In this document: one piece after another, positions 10,452 through 21,994 of the stretch
Position numbering within the stretch: position 1 is the first letter of the stretch
Layout of the letters: every line of letters begins with the position of its first letter
Origin: Hyphodiscus hymeniophilus
Taxonomy: Eukaryota > Ascomycota > Leotiomycetes > Helotiales > Hyphodiscaceae
Assembly (NCBI GenBank): GCA_016508695.1
Contig: VNKQ01000014.1
Coordinates: forward strand, 682,001 to 746,000
Length of the DNA: 64,000 nt
Direction: 5' to 3'
The notes under the pieces: generated by a model
The model's database searches: none
What the model saw: only the letters and a program-made list of their open reading frames with translations
What the model was told of the DNA's origin: nothing
Made by a program: the position numbers and the translations under genes

Positions 10452-12911
10452 ATGGAGGTTGAACGATCGCAACATGTAAGCAGAGACCTGGGTGGAGATT
10501 CTTCGACAAGGGCGCCTCGCTCCCCCCGTCATCACAGAAATGGGGATGGCGCATCGAGTCGGGATCTTGGTCGAGGCAGAGAGAGCGGAGTTGTCAGGGA
10601 AAGGACCGAAGAGGACAAGCAAGCTGCAGCGAAGGCAGAATACGAGAAGTTATTGACGATGCGATCTGGTGGAACATACATTCCTCCTGCACGACTACGA
10701 GCACTTCAGTCACAGATCACCGACAAGACCAGCAAGGAATATCAGCGCATGGCTTGGGAAGCTTTGAAGAAGTCGATAAATGGCTTGATCAACAAAATCA
10801 ACGTCTCGAATATCAAACATATCGTTCCGGAATTATTCGGCGAGAACCTAGTGAGAGGTAGAGGGCTGTTTTGCAGAAGCATAATGAAGGCCCAGGCAGC
10901 TAGTTTACCATTCACGCCCATCTACGCAACCATGGTCGCGATCGTCAACACAAAGCTTCCTCAAATTGGGGAGCTTCTTCTGAAGCGACTTATAACTCAG
11001 TTCAAGAAGGGCTTCAAGCGAAACGACAAGGCTGTATGTCTCTCTGCGACAACATTTATTGCGCATTTGTGCAATCAACAGGTGGCCGACGAGATGATTG
11101 CAGCCCAGATCCTGCTGTTGTTGCTCAACAAACCCACTGACGACAGTGTTGAGATTGCAGTGGGCTTCACAAGAGAGGTTGGGCAGCATCTGGAGGAAAT
11201 GAGTGGCCCAATTGCCCTCGCAGTCTTCGATCAATTCCGAAGCATCTTGCATGAGGCCGACATCGATAAGAGGGTGCAATATATGATTGAAGTTCTATTT
11301 CAAGTTCGGAAGGATAAGTACAAGGACAACCCAGCGATCAAAGGGGAGCTGGATCTGGTGGAGGAAGAAGATCAGATTACTCATAGGCTCGCCCTTGATG
11401 ATCAGATTGATGTACAGGATGGCTTGAATATTTTCAAGTTCGATCCAGAGTGGGAGGAGAATGAGGAGGCATACAAGCAGGTGAAAGCGGAAATCCTTGG
11501 GGGCGGAAGTGACGACGAGGAGGATGATGAAGACGACACTGACGATAGTGATGACGACGAAGAGAAGAAAGAAGACAAGGCCTTGGAGATTAAGGATCAA
11601 AGCAATACCGACCTTGTTAACCTTCGACGAACAATTTACCTCACCATCATGTCCAGCATTGATCCAGAAGAATGCTGTCACAAGCTAATGAAAGTTCAAC
11701 TTCCTGCTGGTCAAGAACAGGAGCTTCCATCTATGGTTATCGAGTGCTGTGCACAAGAGAAGACTTACTCCAAATTTTACGGTCTTATTGGGGAACGCTT
11801 TGCGAAAATCAACCGTCTTTGGACTGACCAATTTGAGCAACAATTTACCAAGTATTACGACACCATCCATCGATACGAAACGAACCGATTGAGAAACATA
11901 GCTCGTTTTTTTGGCCATCTTATCAGTTCTGATGCTATTGGATGGCACGTTTTTTCGGTCATACATCTCAATGAAGAGGAAACGACATCCAGCAGTCGTA
12001 TCTTCATCAAGATCCTATTTCAAGACTTGTCGGAAGCAATGGGTATGCCGAAGTTGCAAGCTCGCCTTAGGGATAACCTTACAAGGCCCTACTTCGAAGG
12101 ACTTTTCCCCCGTGACAACGACAGGAATACGAGGTTTTCTATCAATTACTTCACCAGCATTGGGATGGGTGCTGTGACGGAAGAGATGCGCGAGTATCTC
12201 CAGAACAAACCCAAACCTTCTCTACCCGCCCCTGTTGCTGCAGCAGATGATTCAGACTCCGAATCTGGTAGTTCTGTGTCCAGTTATTCGTCGTACACTG
12301 GATCGTCCTACTCGGGATCTCGTTCGCCATCCCCAACTCGTGTCCTGGATCGAAGACGGTCTCCTTCCCGTACTCCTCCTCGGAATAGTAAGGGAAAGGC
12401 GAGAGAGAGGGGACGAAGCTTGACTAGGTCTATGACGAGATCTGTGACCCCACCTCGACGAAACGCCAGACAGGTCTCTCGTTCCCTCACCCCACCCCGA
12501 AGAGCAGGCCGCGATTTTAGTGATTCAAGATCCCCATCGCCAAGATGGAACACACGCAGAGATAGTTACTCTGTCACCCCTCCTGTCAAGCGAGCCAGAT
12601 CACCAACCCGCTCGAGATCTCCGCCACGGAAACGGCCCAATCGGAGAAACACGTCCTCGGTCAGCGCGGCGCCTCGAAGACGCCACGATGAGAGCACATC
12701 AAGATCACCCCCACCTAGAAGAAGACGGAGAGATAGTTTCTCAGTCAGCCCTCGACGAAGAAGTCGCAGAGATGACAGTTATTCTAGGTCACCACCTCGT
12801 CGTCGAGGGGTAGCCCGAGATAGTCGATCGATTACGCCACTAATCAAGAGAAGAAGAGATTACAGTGACTCGAGATCTCCCCCTCCGAAAAGAGGTCGAC
12901 GACACAGTTAG
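10452..12911 (+). CDS. CWC22: Pre-mRNA-splicing factor CWC22
   Basis: A single-exon gene of 819 residues. A basic N-terminus leads into the GGTYIPPARLRALQ motif, followed by a MIF4G domain (about residues 100-285; VSNIKHIVPELFGENLVRGRG). An acidic linker rich in Asp/Glu lies around 350-380. An MA3 domain follows (about 395-510; LRRTIYLTIMSSIDPEECCHKLM). The C-terminal 200 residues are an RS-like tail of Ser-Arg and Arg-Arg-Ser-Pro units. CWC22 is a spliceosome component that, in other eukaryotes, escorts eIF4A3 and is needed for the first catalytic step. Length and domain order fit the family. The tail probably carries the phosphorylation sites. Confidence 0.95.
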   Translation: MEVERSQHVSRDLGGDSSTRAPRSPRHHRNGDGASSRDLGRGRESGVVRERTEEDKQAAAKAEYEKLLTMRSGGTYIPPARLRALQSQITDKTSKEYQRMAWEALKKSINGLINKINVSNIKHIVPELFGENLVRGRGLFCRSIMKAQAASLPFTPIYATMVAIVNTKLPQIGELLLKRLITQFKKGFKRNDKAVCLSATTFIAHLCNQQVADEMIAAQILLLLLNKPTDDSVEIAVGFTREVGQHLEEMSGPIALAVFDQFRSILHEADIDKRVQYMIEVLFQVRKDKYKDNPAIKGELDLVEEEDQITHRLALDDQIDVQDGLNIFKFDPEWEENEEAYKQVKAEILGGGSDDEEDDEDDTDDSDDDEEKKEDKALEIKDQSNTDLVNLRRTIYLTIMSSIDPEECCHKLMKVQLPAGQEQELPSMVIECCAQEKTYSKFYGLIGERFAKINRLWTDQFEQQFTKYYDTIHRYETNRLRNIARFFGHLISSDAIGWHVFSVIHLNEEETTSSSRIFIKILFQDLSEAMGMPKLQARLRDNLTRPYFEGLFPRDNDRNTRFSINYFTSIGMGAVTEEMREYLQNKPKPSLPAPVAAADDSDSESGSSVSSYSSYTGSSYSGSRSPSPTRVLDRRRSPSRTPPRNSKGKARERGRSLTRSMTRSVTPPRRNARQVSRSLTPPRRAGRDFSDSRSPSPRWNTRRDSYSVTPPVKRARSPTRSRSPPRKRPNRRNTSSVSAAPRRRHDESTSRSPPPRRRRRDSFSVSPRRRSRRDDSYSRSPPRRRGVARDSRSITPLIKRRRDYSDSRSPPPKRGRRHS

Positions 12912-14219
12912 ATGGGAGAGCTAGACTGGGCATGAGGAATTTGTCATTGGCAAGTGGTATCCACAGTTTACAGTCATCCAAACCCGGGAATGGAGAGACA
13001 GCGAAACATGCGCCAGATGATTGTACTTTTAGCGGATAGCGTCCATACTGCAGTGATTTTGGAACATGGACTCGCGATGCCAAGAAAGCGGGTCTTCAGA
13101 GATTACTAAATACAAGAGCAATTTCAAAAGCACGCCCTCCTCCCTAGCTCTATTACCTAAGGTAAGTTGCAGCCCGGCACTTGCCATGAATCTGTGATAC
13201 GAGTCATTTGATTCAATTGTAGTGCGCGAGTGTGAGTGATCAAGGCTTCATGTGCATCCATTCCGCATTGCAAAAGAAGAGATTGGCCTCTTTCTACTAC
13301 TCCGTACGCATTGGATAGCATTCATACAGCAGGATACGCAACAGGGGAAATATCTGCTAGTCCTACTCGGGAGTGCTGCCCTCTGAGTAAGCTGGTCACT
13401 AAGCGCAACAGCTCAACACACCAATGTGACACCATGTCTGCCACCCATACAGTAAGGTAGATGTCTTGTTCCGTGCAAGGAAGTGGGAAAAAAGAAGCAG
13501 ACGTCGTTTTTATCGTCCCATCGTCCCACCTTTCCATAGCTTACCCAATCGAGAGGGGTTCAGCGACACTCCACTCCCGAGTCGATACCACCGCACATTA
13601 TCCAGCTCCAAACGGCCCTCCCTGAGTCCTTATCCGGGGCTAACTAGTAACTGGCCCAAACGTTGTTCGCACCGAACGCGAGGACTCAAGCGCGTCAGCC
13701 AGTCCACCACTACTACTGTATTCGACCCCTACCCAATACCCGCACCGTCAGTAGATCCTTCCAAGTCGGCCGTGGGGACACTGGAGGCTATGTAAGACCG
13801 CCTGGAGTGCAGAGTGCCCAGTGCACATTACAAATACCGCTGGCTACATCTGGTGCATGGGATGAGTATCCTCGGCATCGTACTTAGTTGGTCCGTCTTT
13901 TGTACGCCTTTCCTTCCCATATCTCCGTACATGGCCTTTAGTTGCTGTAGTGCAGCTCCTGACCAGAGGACAGGACGATTCTGCGTATGCGCGAGGATAC
14001 TTGACAGCTATGTAAGCAAACGCGCTCCCTGCCAAACCGCATACCTTTCAACTCTCAACCATGACGACTGCATATACTTACGAACTCCACGCCTGCAGAA
14101 GCCATTGCGCAAAACCCACTCTCCAAGACTCGGATACACGCAGCTCCCCAGAGACCCAGGCCGAATGGATGGGTTGTCGTGCGGGCCCTCAATAACACAC
14201 AGTCATTGGGACTCTGGTG
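12912..14219. other. Intergenic, no supported gene
   Basis: About 1.3 kb lies between CWC22 and the next gene. Frames at 13466-14233 are open on both strands but have no domain, no plausible splice partners and low-complexity composition. The sequence just before 14220 would be the leader of the zinc/coiled-coil gene. Confidence 0.5.
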
Positions 14220-16434
14220 ATGGAGGTTCATGAGAGGGAACAGTCCCAATTTCGTCGAACGAGCATCAAGCGACCCTGGGAGGAAGACGCAAATTCGCCA
14301 GAAAGGGGCAGTGCGTGGCATTCAGCATTGCTACCCCCAATTGATTCTGTTCCATATCGCAGAGGATCAGTACACCAGGGACCAGACGAGGGTTCGAAGG
14401 AGCCAACATGGAAGGGGCCAGACCCAGAGGAGTCCGTCATGAAAAAGGCCAAGTTTGAGGGGCACGATTACAATCCTTTCCCCCGGCAGAATCTGGCACC
14501 AAACGGCAAAATCCCTCCGTCTCGAAATCTGAGTAAGTCAAACCAAAGCAAAACCACACAAGGCCGAGCATATGCCCTAATACTCTGCCAAATTTCAGAT
14601 ACCATCCACGCTCAACACCGTGGCTCGCTTGAATCGCCGCCCTACCCTCTGAAGGTCCCAAATGGGCCTACCAATGGACGGCCCAATGACACAGGACCTG
14701 CAGACTCGCATGATCCCCCCAACTTATGCCAACGATGCAGGAGGCTGACCATACAAAACCGAGAATCCGACATTATTGGTGATCCAGACAGCTGCGACGA
14801 CTGCAAAAGAAATCCAGAATTGGCATGGGTCTCAAGGGAAATGTGCATATGGCTTACTCATCTAACAGACACCCTTAGTTCCGGTGTGTCGTCCGAGGAG
14901 CGTGGTATTGTTCGAGTGAGTGATTCGGATTTTATGCAGCCACCCCACATATCCTCAGGCTAAGTTTGTCCCAATCACTCACAGCGTCACGAGGTGTGAA
15001 GGGTTTGGATTCGTCCATTATCGTTGAAGTCTAAAAGTGGGGCTTCTGCTGACCATATATTCTAAATCACAGGGAGCTGATCATCTTCGTTCTACTACCA
15101 GCGCTCCTCCAATAGAAATATTCGGGTTGAAACAAACTCTGAATTGGGTACTTGGCAGAATTCACCACGTCAATCAACTCGCAGACCAGCTCGTAGGGCA
15201 TGTTCCTGCAGGTTCGTTACAAAATCGCGGCAAGGACAGCTATAGCAATGGCACCAAGTCTCATGGTGGTTCTGCTGACATCATGAAACGCCGCATCGAT
15301 GTTGACTCGGACGATTTGAACGATGGGAACTCATCGTCTGATTCCAAACCGCCGCACACCAGACGAAGATCTGTGACAACATCGATGCTGGCCAACGAGG
15401 AGCTGCCGCCACTGAGATCACAACGGCCTGACTATTATCCGCCCCTCCCGTCCATAGAAGGCCCTGTTCAACAAAGAGCCTCCGGTATGAATCCACCACC
15501 GGCGCCAAACCGACAATTACCGTCTCCCCCGGCGCGATCGCTTGCTTCGCCGACGTCACTCAGCTTTCCCTCCCCATCCACTCCTTCATACGGGATCAAT
15601 GTCAACCTGCTTCCTCCGTCGAACCTCCATCAGCAGAGTAACAGCAACTATCTACCGCCCATCACTGCTGCTCGTTCACCAGATTCTGCCCTTCGAGACC
15701 ACACCGCAGCCCTTCAACACGAAGTATCCGTTCAGAAAATAGCACTTTCATCTCTTCAAGGGGAGCACGATAAGCTTCTAGCTGCCTATTCCCGATCTCA
15801 AACTCGAGCCAGTGCCCTCGAAACTAAACACGCTGTTTCCGACACCGAGATCATAAGTCTGACGGAAGAGAAGTTGAGATTACAAGCTCAAGTCATTGAG
15901 TTGGAGCGAGACGTAGAGGAGCTAGCACGGAGCAGAGACGAGTTCAGACAAGCTGCAGTGCGGGAGGGTGCACAATATGTTGAGATTGTGCAGAGGGCAA
16001 GCCGCTTAGAGGAGATAGCTGGAGAGGAAAAGAAACAATGGTGCAGATTAAGAGGGGACATGGAGCGCACGATTACGGAGTTCAAGGCTGTAAAAAATGG
16101 TGAAAGAGAGGGAATGGGGCACACCGAGAACGTCCCTCTTATCTCTAGACCCGACGAGATGGATACAAATACACTGGTATCATCGGAGGAGCTCGTCACT
16201 GGGATGAAGATGGAGGTTGCGACTGAACCTCAATCAATGGCACCAACTTTAGACGCCTCCAGCCAATCCGTGCCACAAGAATCAGTGGAAGATTTGAAGA
16301 TGGAGATACTCCGTCTGCGGGAGCGCTGTGCGGACGTGGAGAATGCTTTACGAGCGATTAGAGATGACAGCCGTTCTATGGAACAAATCGTTAACACACT
16401 TGTTGAACGTGCAGATTCAACACTTCAGAGTTGA
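14220..16434 (+). CDS. CxxC and coiled-coil nuclear-type protein, unknown function
   Basis: Three exons (14220-14532, 14599-14915 and 15073-16434) give 663 residues. Intron 1 (66 bp, GTAAGT, branch-like CTAAT, CAG) is a multiple of three, so retention would keep the frame open. Intron 2 is 157 bp and less certain. A Cys block (CQRCRRL...CDDCKRN) in exon 2 has the spacing of a small zinc-binding site. The middle is Pro/Ser-rich and disordered. From about residue 400 a long coiled coil runs through repeated Leu/Glu heptads (LQGEHDKLLAAYSRS onward), with another short coil at the C-terminus. It resembles fungal regulatory proteins with GATA-like Cys pairs, but no complete GATA finger is visible. 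Function unknown. Confidence 0.7.
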
Positions 16435-17429
16435 TATTGGTCGCTCTGGAATGTGGTTCTGGGTATGTATGGTCTACATCAATGGCGTTGGTTTATCATT
16501 GGCGGAGTTTGCATCGGCGGCATATATCCAAAGCAAATTTACAGGATAAAACATTCTATTGTGAAACAATCTTATTGATGTTTGGCAAAAGTACCTCGGA
16601 ATTGTGACCTCGAAGAATCGTCCCGTCCCGTACCGTTGAGGACGATCAATCTTAATTGAACTCTACCGACAATGGCAAGAACGTGGCATTGCTTTCGTCG
16701 TGGGAACATAGAATCTGCAGGTGAATATATCTCGCTGCTCCTAGCCAGTATGTAGTCAAAGTTGGGACAAGGATTTGTATAGCAGAGAACGGGTGTCTTT
16801 ATTATTCGCCTCATGAGCGAATCAGACCTCGAGAGTCCGACTCTCTTACAAAACCTCAAACGGTGCCTCTCTGCCCAGACAAACCATCCACGTCCATCAC
16901 CAGCATGGGCCGAGAAATCGCGTGATGATTGCCGCACCAGCATGGCCCTGACCTAGAACATTCTCTCCAGTGCGTGGGATTCTTCACCTGGTCCGTCTTG
17001 TCCTTCCTCAAACATGGGAGAGACCGCGTGGTTTCTTCAAGGAAGCAGCCACGCTGAAACGCCAGCACGTCGCACATTGTGGAAATGGCACTCGTTAAGC
17101 CTCATCTTCCCAAAATAACTCGAATATAATCCATTTCGAGTCCTAAAGCTGGGACGCTTGATGGTGGTGATTTCTTGAACGCTATTTAGCTTTTCTATTT
17201 ATCTTTGCCCCCCAGTTTAATTTTCTGTCTGTTGAGCGGATTTGTCTTCTTTATTTTCAACACTTTCTTTCAAAATATTCTGAATATCTATCATCACTCC
17301 TAAAATTCTGCAACTCGTCTCTCTGGGAAACTTCAGCAATTTTCGTTCAGACAGCCACTCCGCATAGCAACAGTTCGAGGCCTCAGCGAACAGAAAACCT
17401 CCTCAGTCCTCCGCCTCGCCATAGAAACC
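16435..17429. other. Intergenic and leader region
   Basis: No supported gene is seen. Short minus-strand frames between 16572 and 17077 carry no motif. The last roughly 300 bp before 17430 are pyrimidine-rich and look like promoter and leader of the small membrane-protein gene. Confidence 0.45.
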
Positions 17430-17642
17430 ATGGGCCAAGCATTCTCGGGCCCGAAAGCATTCGAGTTCTTCGGCTTCACAAAAGAAGCCACTGCGGTCCT
17501 CCAGGCAACTCCGTTCCTGCTCGTCATCCTCCTTCTCGTCCTAATCAGCATGGGAGTCTTAGTTGGTGTCGCTGTCCTCATCCACTTCCAAACGAATAAA
17601 GTGTACGCGAAACCCAAGGAGAAGAAGCAGGTGAAGAAATAA
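17430..17642 (+). CDS. Single-pass membrane miniprotein, unknown
   Basis: A 70-residue protein begins MGQAFSGPKAFEFFGFTKEA. One strongly hydrophobic segment spans about residues 27-52, followed by a Lys-rich tail (KPKEKKQVKK). There is no signal-peptide cleavage motif, so it is probably tail-anchored or single-pass. A Gly directly after the start Met, followed by QAFS, would suit N-myristoylation, but that is only a sequence-level suggestion. The frame is ATG-started and compact, and its composition is clearly protein-like. I do not recognise a named family. Confidence 0.6.
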   Translation: MGQAFSGPKAFEFFGFTKEATAVLQATPFLLVILLLVLISMGVLVGVAVLIHFQTNKVYAKPKEKKQVKK

Positions 17643-18449
17643 GCAACAAGAATCAGCGGGCTATGGGGTCATGGAGCACTGACAGCGGATCGGGTGAAGG
17701 ACGATAGATTGATGGTGTTTGGGATCAGCGATGGAGTTTGGGTTGCAATGGCTGTTTGAAAGGGAGCATACGATGTGGTTTCACGGTCCAGTGGCAGGAC
17801 ATCTAGAGTGGAATGTGCGGGCACCCCTTGATGGTTGGCAGCCATGGACGATTGGATACGACCATCTGAAGTTTCCGCCGACGGTGTATTTTGGGTTGTT
17901 GGCTGTGGTTCACTTTTGAGCACAGAAATTTCTTCGATACCTATTTGAATTAATTCAAAACTTGTCCATCTACTACTCTGTCTTGTCTCTGTGGGATGTA
18001 TAGAGTCGAGACAGTTACGCGACGCCACGGTGTTTGAAATGTAGGGGGCCTAGGCTCGAAAACGTTGAATACAAGCTCGTCCCATCTCCCAAAGGAGCCG
18101 ATGTCAGCAAAGAACGATAAAGCTATCTATTCTGGAAAATTGGGGTGAAAGGCCTTTGTTTTTTTGATGACGATCGATGCTTCTTGATATATTCTTTGAC
18201 TGGCTTGATTGCATGTGTGTGGGAGTTCCCTTGTTGACTGCTTTACAAAGCCCTTTGACGATTGATAATTCCAACAATGAAGTCAAAGGAAATATGTCAA
18301 GATCTCCACCATCGCATTGTGCCAGTACCTTGAAGACGTGACTCTAACTTGGCAATATATATAAAGACAATCCCTAATTGATCTGAACAATCCTATTGTC
18401 AAAATTCATCAACAATCCCGTAATATATGTATAGAGATCGGGTGCCGAA
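17643..18449. other. Intergenic, no supported gene
   Basis: Short frames only. The minus-strand frame at 17669-18028 lacks an ATG at its start and reads as low-complexity sequence. Confidence 0.45.
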
Positions 18450-19445
18450 ATGGGACCCTTTCGCGCAGCTGCAGCCGCAGGAATCGCAAAATCGAGAATG
18501 TTCAAAAGGCCATCAGCGGCCATCATGATACGGCTATGGAACGAACTCAAATCTAAGGATAGACGAGGCATCATCACAACGAGTCCGGCAAACAATAACC
18601 TCGTACCCAATAACCAGGCTCTCCCTCGAGAATATTTTATTGAAATCTATCAAGGGAAGGATAACGCGCTTTATTACCCCGTCGTGGAAGTCTACCTCCA
18701 ATTCATTTGTGATTATGTTAATCGTATGAACAGTAGGAATGCCGCTGGACAGATTCCAGTGTGTGCAGTCAAGGACGCACATTTTTTCAGGGAAGTACAC
18801 GATCAATTTGTTGATGCCAGCGAAAGAGTTAGTGTATTTGGTACTACATTCGGCGACCAATTGACACGAGATGGTCTTGATCCCCAAAACTTTCTCCAGG
18901 TACGACATCTTTTCCTTATTGACAGGTCGATACGCGGCCACATGGCTCTGATCGTCATCTCACCGCAAGCTAGGTCGGTCGAACTTCTCGATAGCGGTAT
19001 CGACCAAGATGACGATAGAATGGGGTTGGTGTTCCGCCTCCTTTCCGATCATCTTGGGCCTCTGTTCCGACCACATGAGTGGAAAGCTAGGCAGGGCTTC
19101 TCGCCAAAACAAGGCAAAACCCTCGACTGCACGATCTACGTTATGACGAACGCAATGCTCATTGCTCTTGGCTATCCAGTCCAATACGCGCGCAGTGATA
19201 TGATTAATCGAAGATATCGAATTGCTGCGGATCTCTTGAATGGAGAGAATGGTATGTTGTACACTGCCGCCCCGGGGATGAAGGTCCCGGAAGATCAAGA
19301 GCAGTACCATTACGAGCTGGCTGATTATTGGACTGGCAGCAAAGCCAGTGATATATCTAGAGGCTTTAAGCCACTAAGTTTGAAGATGATATCGTACCTG
19401 ACGCCGCAGGTACAAGATCAAACTCGAGCAGATAAGTATATCTGA
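18450..19445 (+). CDS. ULP1-like (peptidase C48) cysteine protease
   Basis: A single-exon frame encodes 331 residues. Four landmarks match the ULP1/SENP active site: His164 in RGHMALIVI, Asp181 in VELLDSG, Gln221 in SPKQG and Cys227 in DCTIYVM. The His-to-Asp distance (17) and the Gln-to-Cys distance (6) equal those of yeast Ulp1 as I recall them. The usual Gly after the catalytic Cys is Thr. This family cleaves SUMO or other ubiquitin-like proteins. The protein has no long regulatory N-terminus and no obvious SUMO-docking region, so it looks like one of the divergent stand-alone C48 proteins found in fungal accessory regions rather than the essential Ulp1. It is flanked by gene-poor sequence on both sides. 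Substrate unknown. Confidence 0.8.
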   Translation: MGPFRAAAAAGIAKSRMFKRPSAAIMIRLWNELKSKDRRGIITTSPANNNLVPNNQALPREYFIEIYQGKDNALYYPVVEVYLQFICDYVNRMNSRNAAGQIPVCAVKDAHFFREVHDQFVDASERVSVFGTTFGDQLTRDGLDPQNFLQVRHLFLIDRSIRGHMALIVISPQARSVELLDSGIDQDDDRMGLVFRLLSDHLGPLFRPHEWKARQGFSPKQGKTLDCTIYVMTNAMLIALGYPVQYARSDMINRRYRIAADLLNGENGMLYTAAPGMKVPEDQEQYHYELADYWTGSKASDISRGFKPLSLKMISYLTPQVQDQTRADKYI

Positions 19446-21140
19446 CGGAGCCAGGAAGAGAGCAGAATATGTGTAATAAGACGATGAAGGGTTTGCAATG
19501 TACAGGTAAGAGTTTTGAATTCATTGTAATAAGACATTCACAATACAAACGAGACCTATAGCTGTGCTGGGTGAGACGACTGATCTGTCTCAAGCAGGCG
19601 ACTCGATTCCATGGTTACGTAAAGCCACAGCATCAGGTGAACAGGAGAAAGACACATTCCACTCTTTATGTAAGTTAAATCAAGTCAAAAAGTCAGAATT
19701 TAAATGGCTCCGGAGAAGGATGTGTCTCCGAGGCAGTGTCTCATCGATTCATATCCCCGGGTCTTCATAATGCAGCCCGGCGGGCCAGCTTATCTTCAAT
19801 AGCCAAGCAGTCCGGAATCGCAATCAAACTTCTCATCATGTAGCAGCGGTACTCAAAACAATTTCTTCAATGTATACCTCGGCGAATGGATCACAGATGA
19901 CGAGTCTCCACAGCCGTCTTCAGATGTCAGTCATGTCACTCCTCGTATCATGTCGGTTTCTCCTGGTTGTGTCACCCTCGGGAACACATGTGCGGCGTCA
20001 CCCCAGCAAGTCTTGAAAAGCGCAGTCCTACATCATATCCAAATGTGGAAAGTCGAGCCATTACTGTGGAATCAGGTAACGTGGAAACTTACGAGTGGTC
20101 GATCCCCCTGGGTGGCTGCAGTTTGCATGCAGGAAGGAACCAGCGGGGGGATACTTTGGCGAGCGCCAGAATATGCAGCCAGACTATGTTTCCGACTACA
20201 CTTTTCACAAAGATATGATTTAAAACCCGCAGGTTTGACTATTATCTGAGACTAAATGAGTTTATCATCTCCCAAGTCGGTTATTGAAGACTTCAGTTGG
20301 TAGCTCCGATTTTCTGTATTTCATATGATGTATTGATCTAGATTGGGCCAAGTCGCCAAAATCATACCATTCATACCATCAGTACTACATGTCTACTACA
20401 TGTCTGTGATCGGAATCCAAGTTCAGAGTTGTTTGGCTCAACCTCTCTTCATCTATCCATCTGGCAGGCAGGTATCAATATGCGACCCATGCACATTGAT
20501 AGATCTGTCGTGTTAACTGTCATTCAGTGCGTCCATGTTGAGAACGATCAAAATGCCCATGGCTCTCATAAGTTCCATTCAGAGTAGTGATACTAGCCAT
20601 GTGATGTCTCCAGATTGTTGGATTAAGACTCTTACTTGTCATATGGAGCTCGTGGTTCAACCGGCATCCTGCATCATTCAAAATGCTTGGGTCCTGAGCA
20701 TTCAGAGACTCTTATATTCAGTATATGGGCATGACCCATTGCCACCATCCTCTTTCTCGTTTCCAAACTATGGTGCTTAGAGAAAAATGAAGAGTTGAGG
20801 TAGGCCTCTGATGGACAATATATGCGGTCAGGTATTACGAAGCATTTGTCTCATTGCAGCCACTTTTAGAAATGGCCATTCTTTTCTAATGTATGTTACT
20901 CGGCTGCGAGTTACCATGTAGATCAAAATTTTCTTTGAAGCAATACTTAGCTGTCTTCGTGCCTGTGGAGCGGTGATGCGTTTCGCAAGTTCTCTGTTCA
21001 CTTTCTACTTTTTTTGCGTGGGTAAGCGGATCTCTTGACAGGTATAACAAGAGATCAATCCCCGTGTCAAGGCTGTTCGATATCTCAATACACTCTTTTA
21101 ATCTGCATTTCCGACGTTACTACAAAGTTTTTATTTCAAG
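19446..21140. other. Gene-poor interval, no supported gene
   Basis: About 1.7 kb without a credible gene. A stretch at 19790-20250 reads as fragments of protein-like sequence in shifting frames (for example YEWSIPLGGCSLHAGRN), which may be a decayed gene, but I cannot name a family. The rest is AT-rich. Confidence 0.4.
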
Positions 21141-21994
21141 ATGGGATTCATTAGCTTTTCTGCCATGGTTCTATTGGGCTTTTGGTTGGTATCTTCATCC
21201 AACAACAAGTGATATCTTAATTGACTTCCTGCAACAGGGCCAGCAGCACTTTCGCTGCCCCTCAACCTCAAGGCCCATACGGATACAATGTACCAACCAC
21301 AATTGTCACCGTGACTGAAACTGTCAGTGCCCAATGCAACTGCCCTGCACAGATCCTGTGCCCAACTCTGATTCCCGAGATACCTTCGAGTGTCATCATA
21401 CCTGAATCCACTACCACGGAATCTTGCGAGACTCTGACTTCTACTGCTCAGCCATCTTCGGCCCCAATGCCATATTATGCTCCTCCGACATCCACTGCAT
21501 CCTCAAGTGCTGTCCCATCAACGACTTCATATTATCTACCCCCTGCTTTGGTCCCCTATTACGCACCCCCATCATCTGCCTCATCTTTGGCACTCCCATC
21601 ATATGCAGCACCTCCACTGCCAGCATACGCTTACCCGGCTGCCTCCTCAAGTGCAGTCGCTTCTTTACCACCAGTGTACTATGCAGCTCCCGCAAACTCA
21701 AGCAGAGCAGCTCCGAGCTCCAGCGTCGCCTCCAATACATCGATCCCTGTCTATCATGTGGCTTCTATATCTCCAACGCCAGCATATGCTCCTCCATATA
21801 TATACGCACCGGTTTCGTCGACCCCGCCTTACATGCCACCACATGTCCCAACTTCAAGCTCGGTCTACCTCCCACCGCCGGCGGCCACTCCTCCCGTTTA
21901 CCTGATGCATGGACCTCCACCATCCTATGGCTCGCCACCAACGCTCATTACGAGCACGAAGTCCAAGCTTCCATGGGACGATTATGAGTATTGA
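21141..21994 (+). CDS. Secreted Tyr/Pro/Ser-rich repeat protein
   Basis: Two exons (21141-21184 and 21238-21994, intron 53 bp, phase 2) give 266 residues. Exon 1 supplies the signal peptide (MGFISFSAMVLLGFW). After TIVTVTETV, common near the N-terminus of fungal wall proteins, comes a small cluster of four Cys (residues about 45-75). The rest is low complexity, dominated by YxxPP and YYAPP units mixed with Ser/Ala runs. The protein ends in DDYEY without a GPI signal. Such proteins are usually cell-wall or extracellular-matrix components, heavily O-glycosylated; a role as effector or adhesin is only a possibility. Exon 1 was chosen because no in-frame ATG exists in exon 2 before the mature region. 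Confidence 0.7.

Noticed and set aside
19950..20249. 99-codon plus-strand frame
   Set aside because: Protein-like words occur in more than one frame here; it may be a relic, but no start, splice or family supports a gene.
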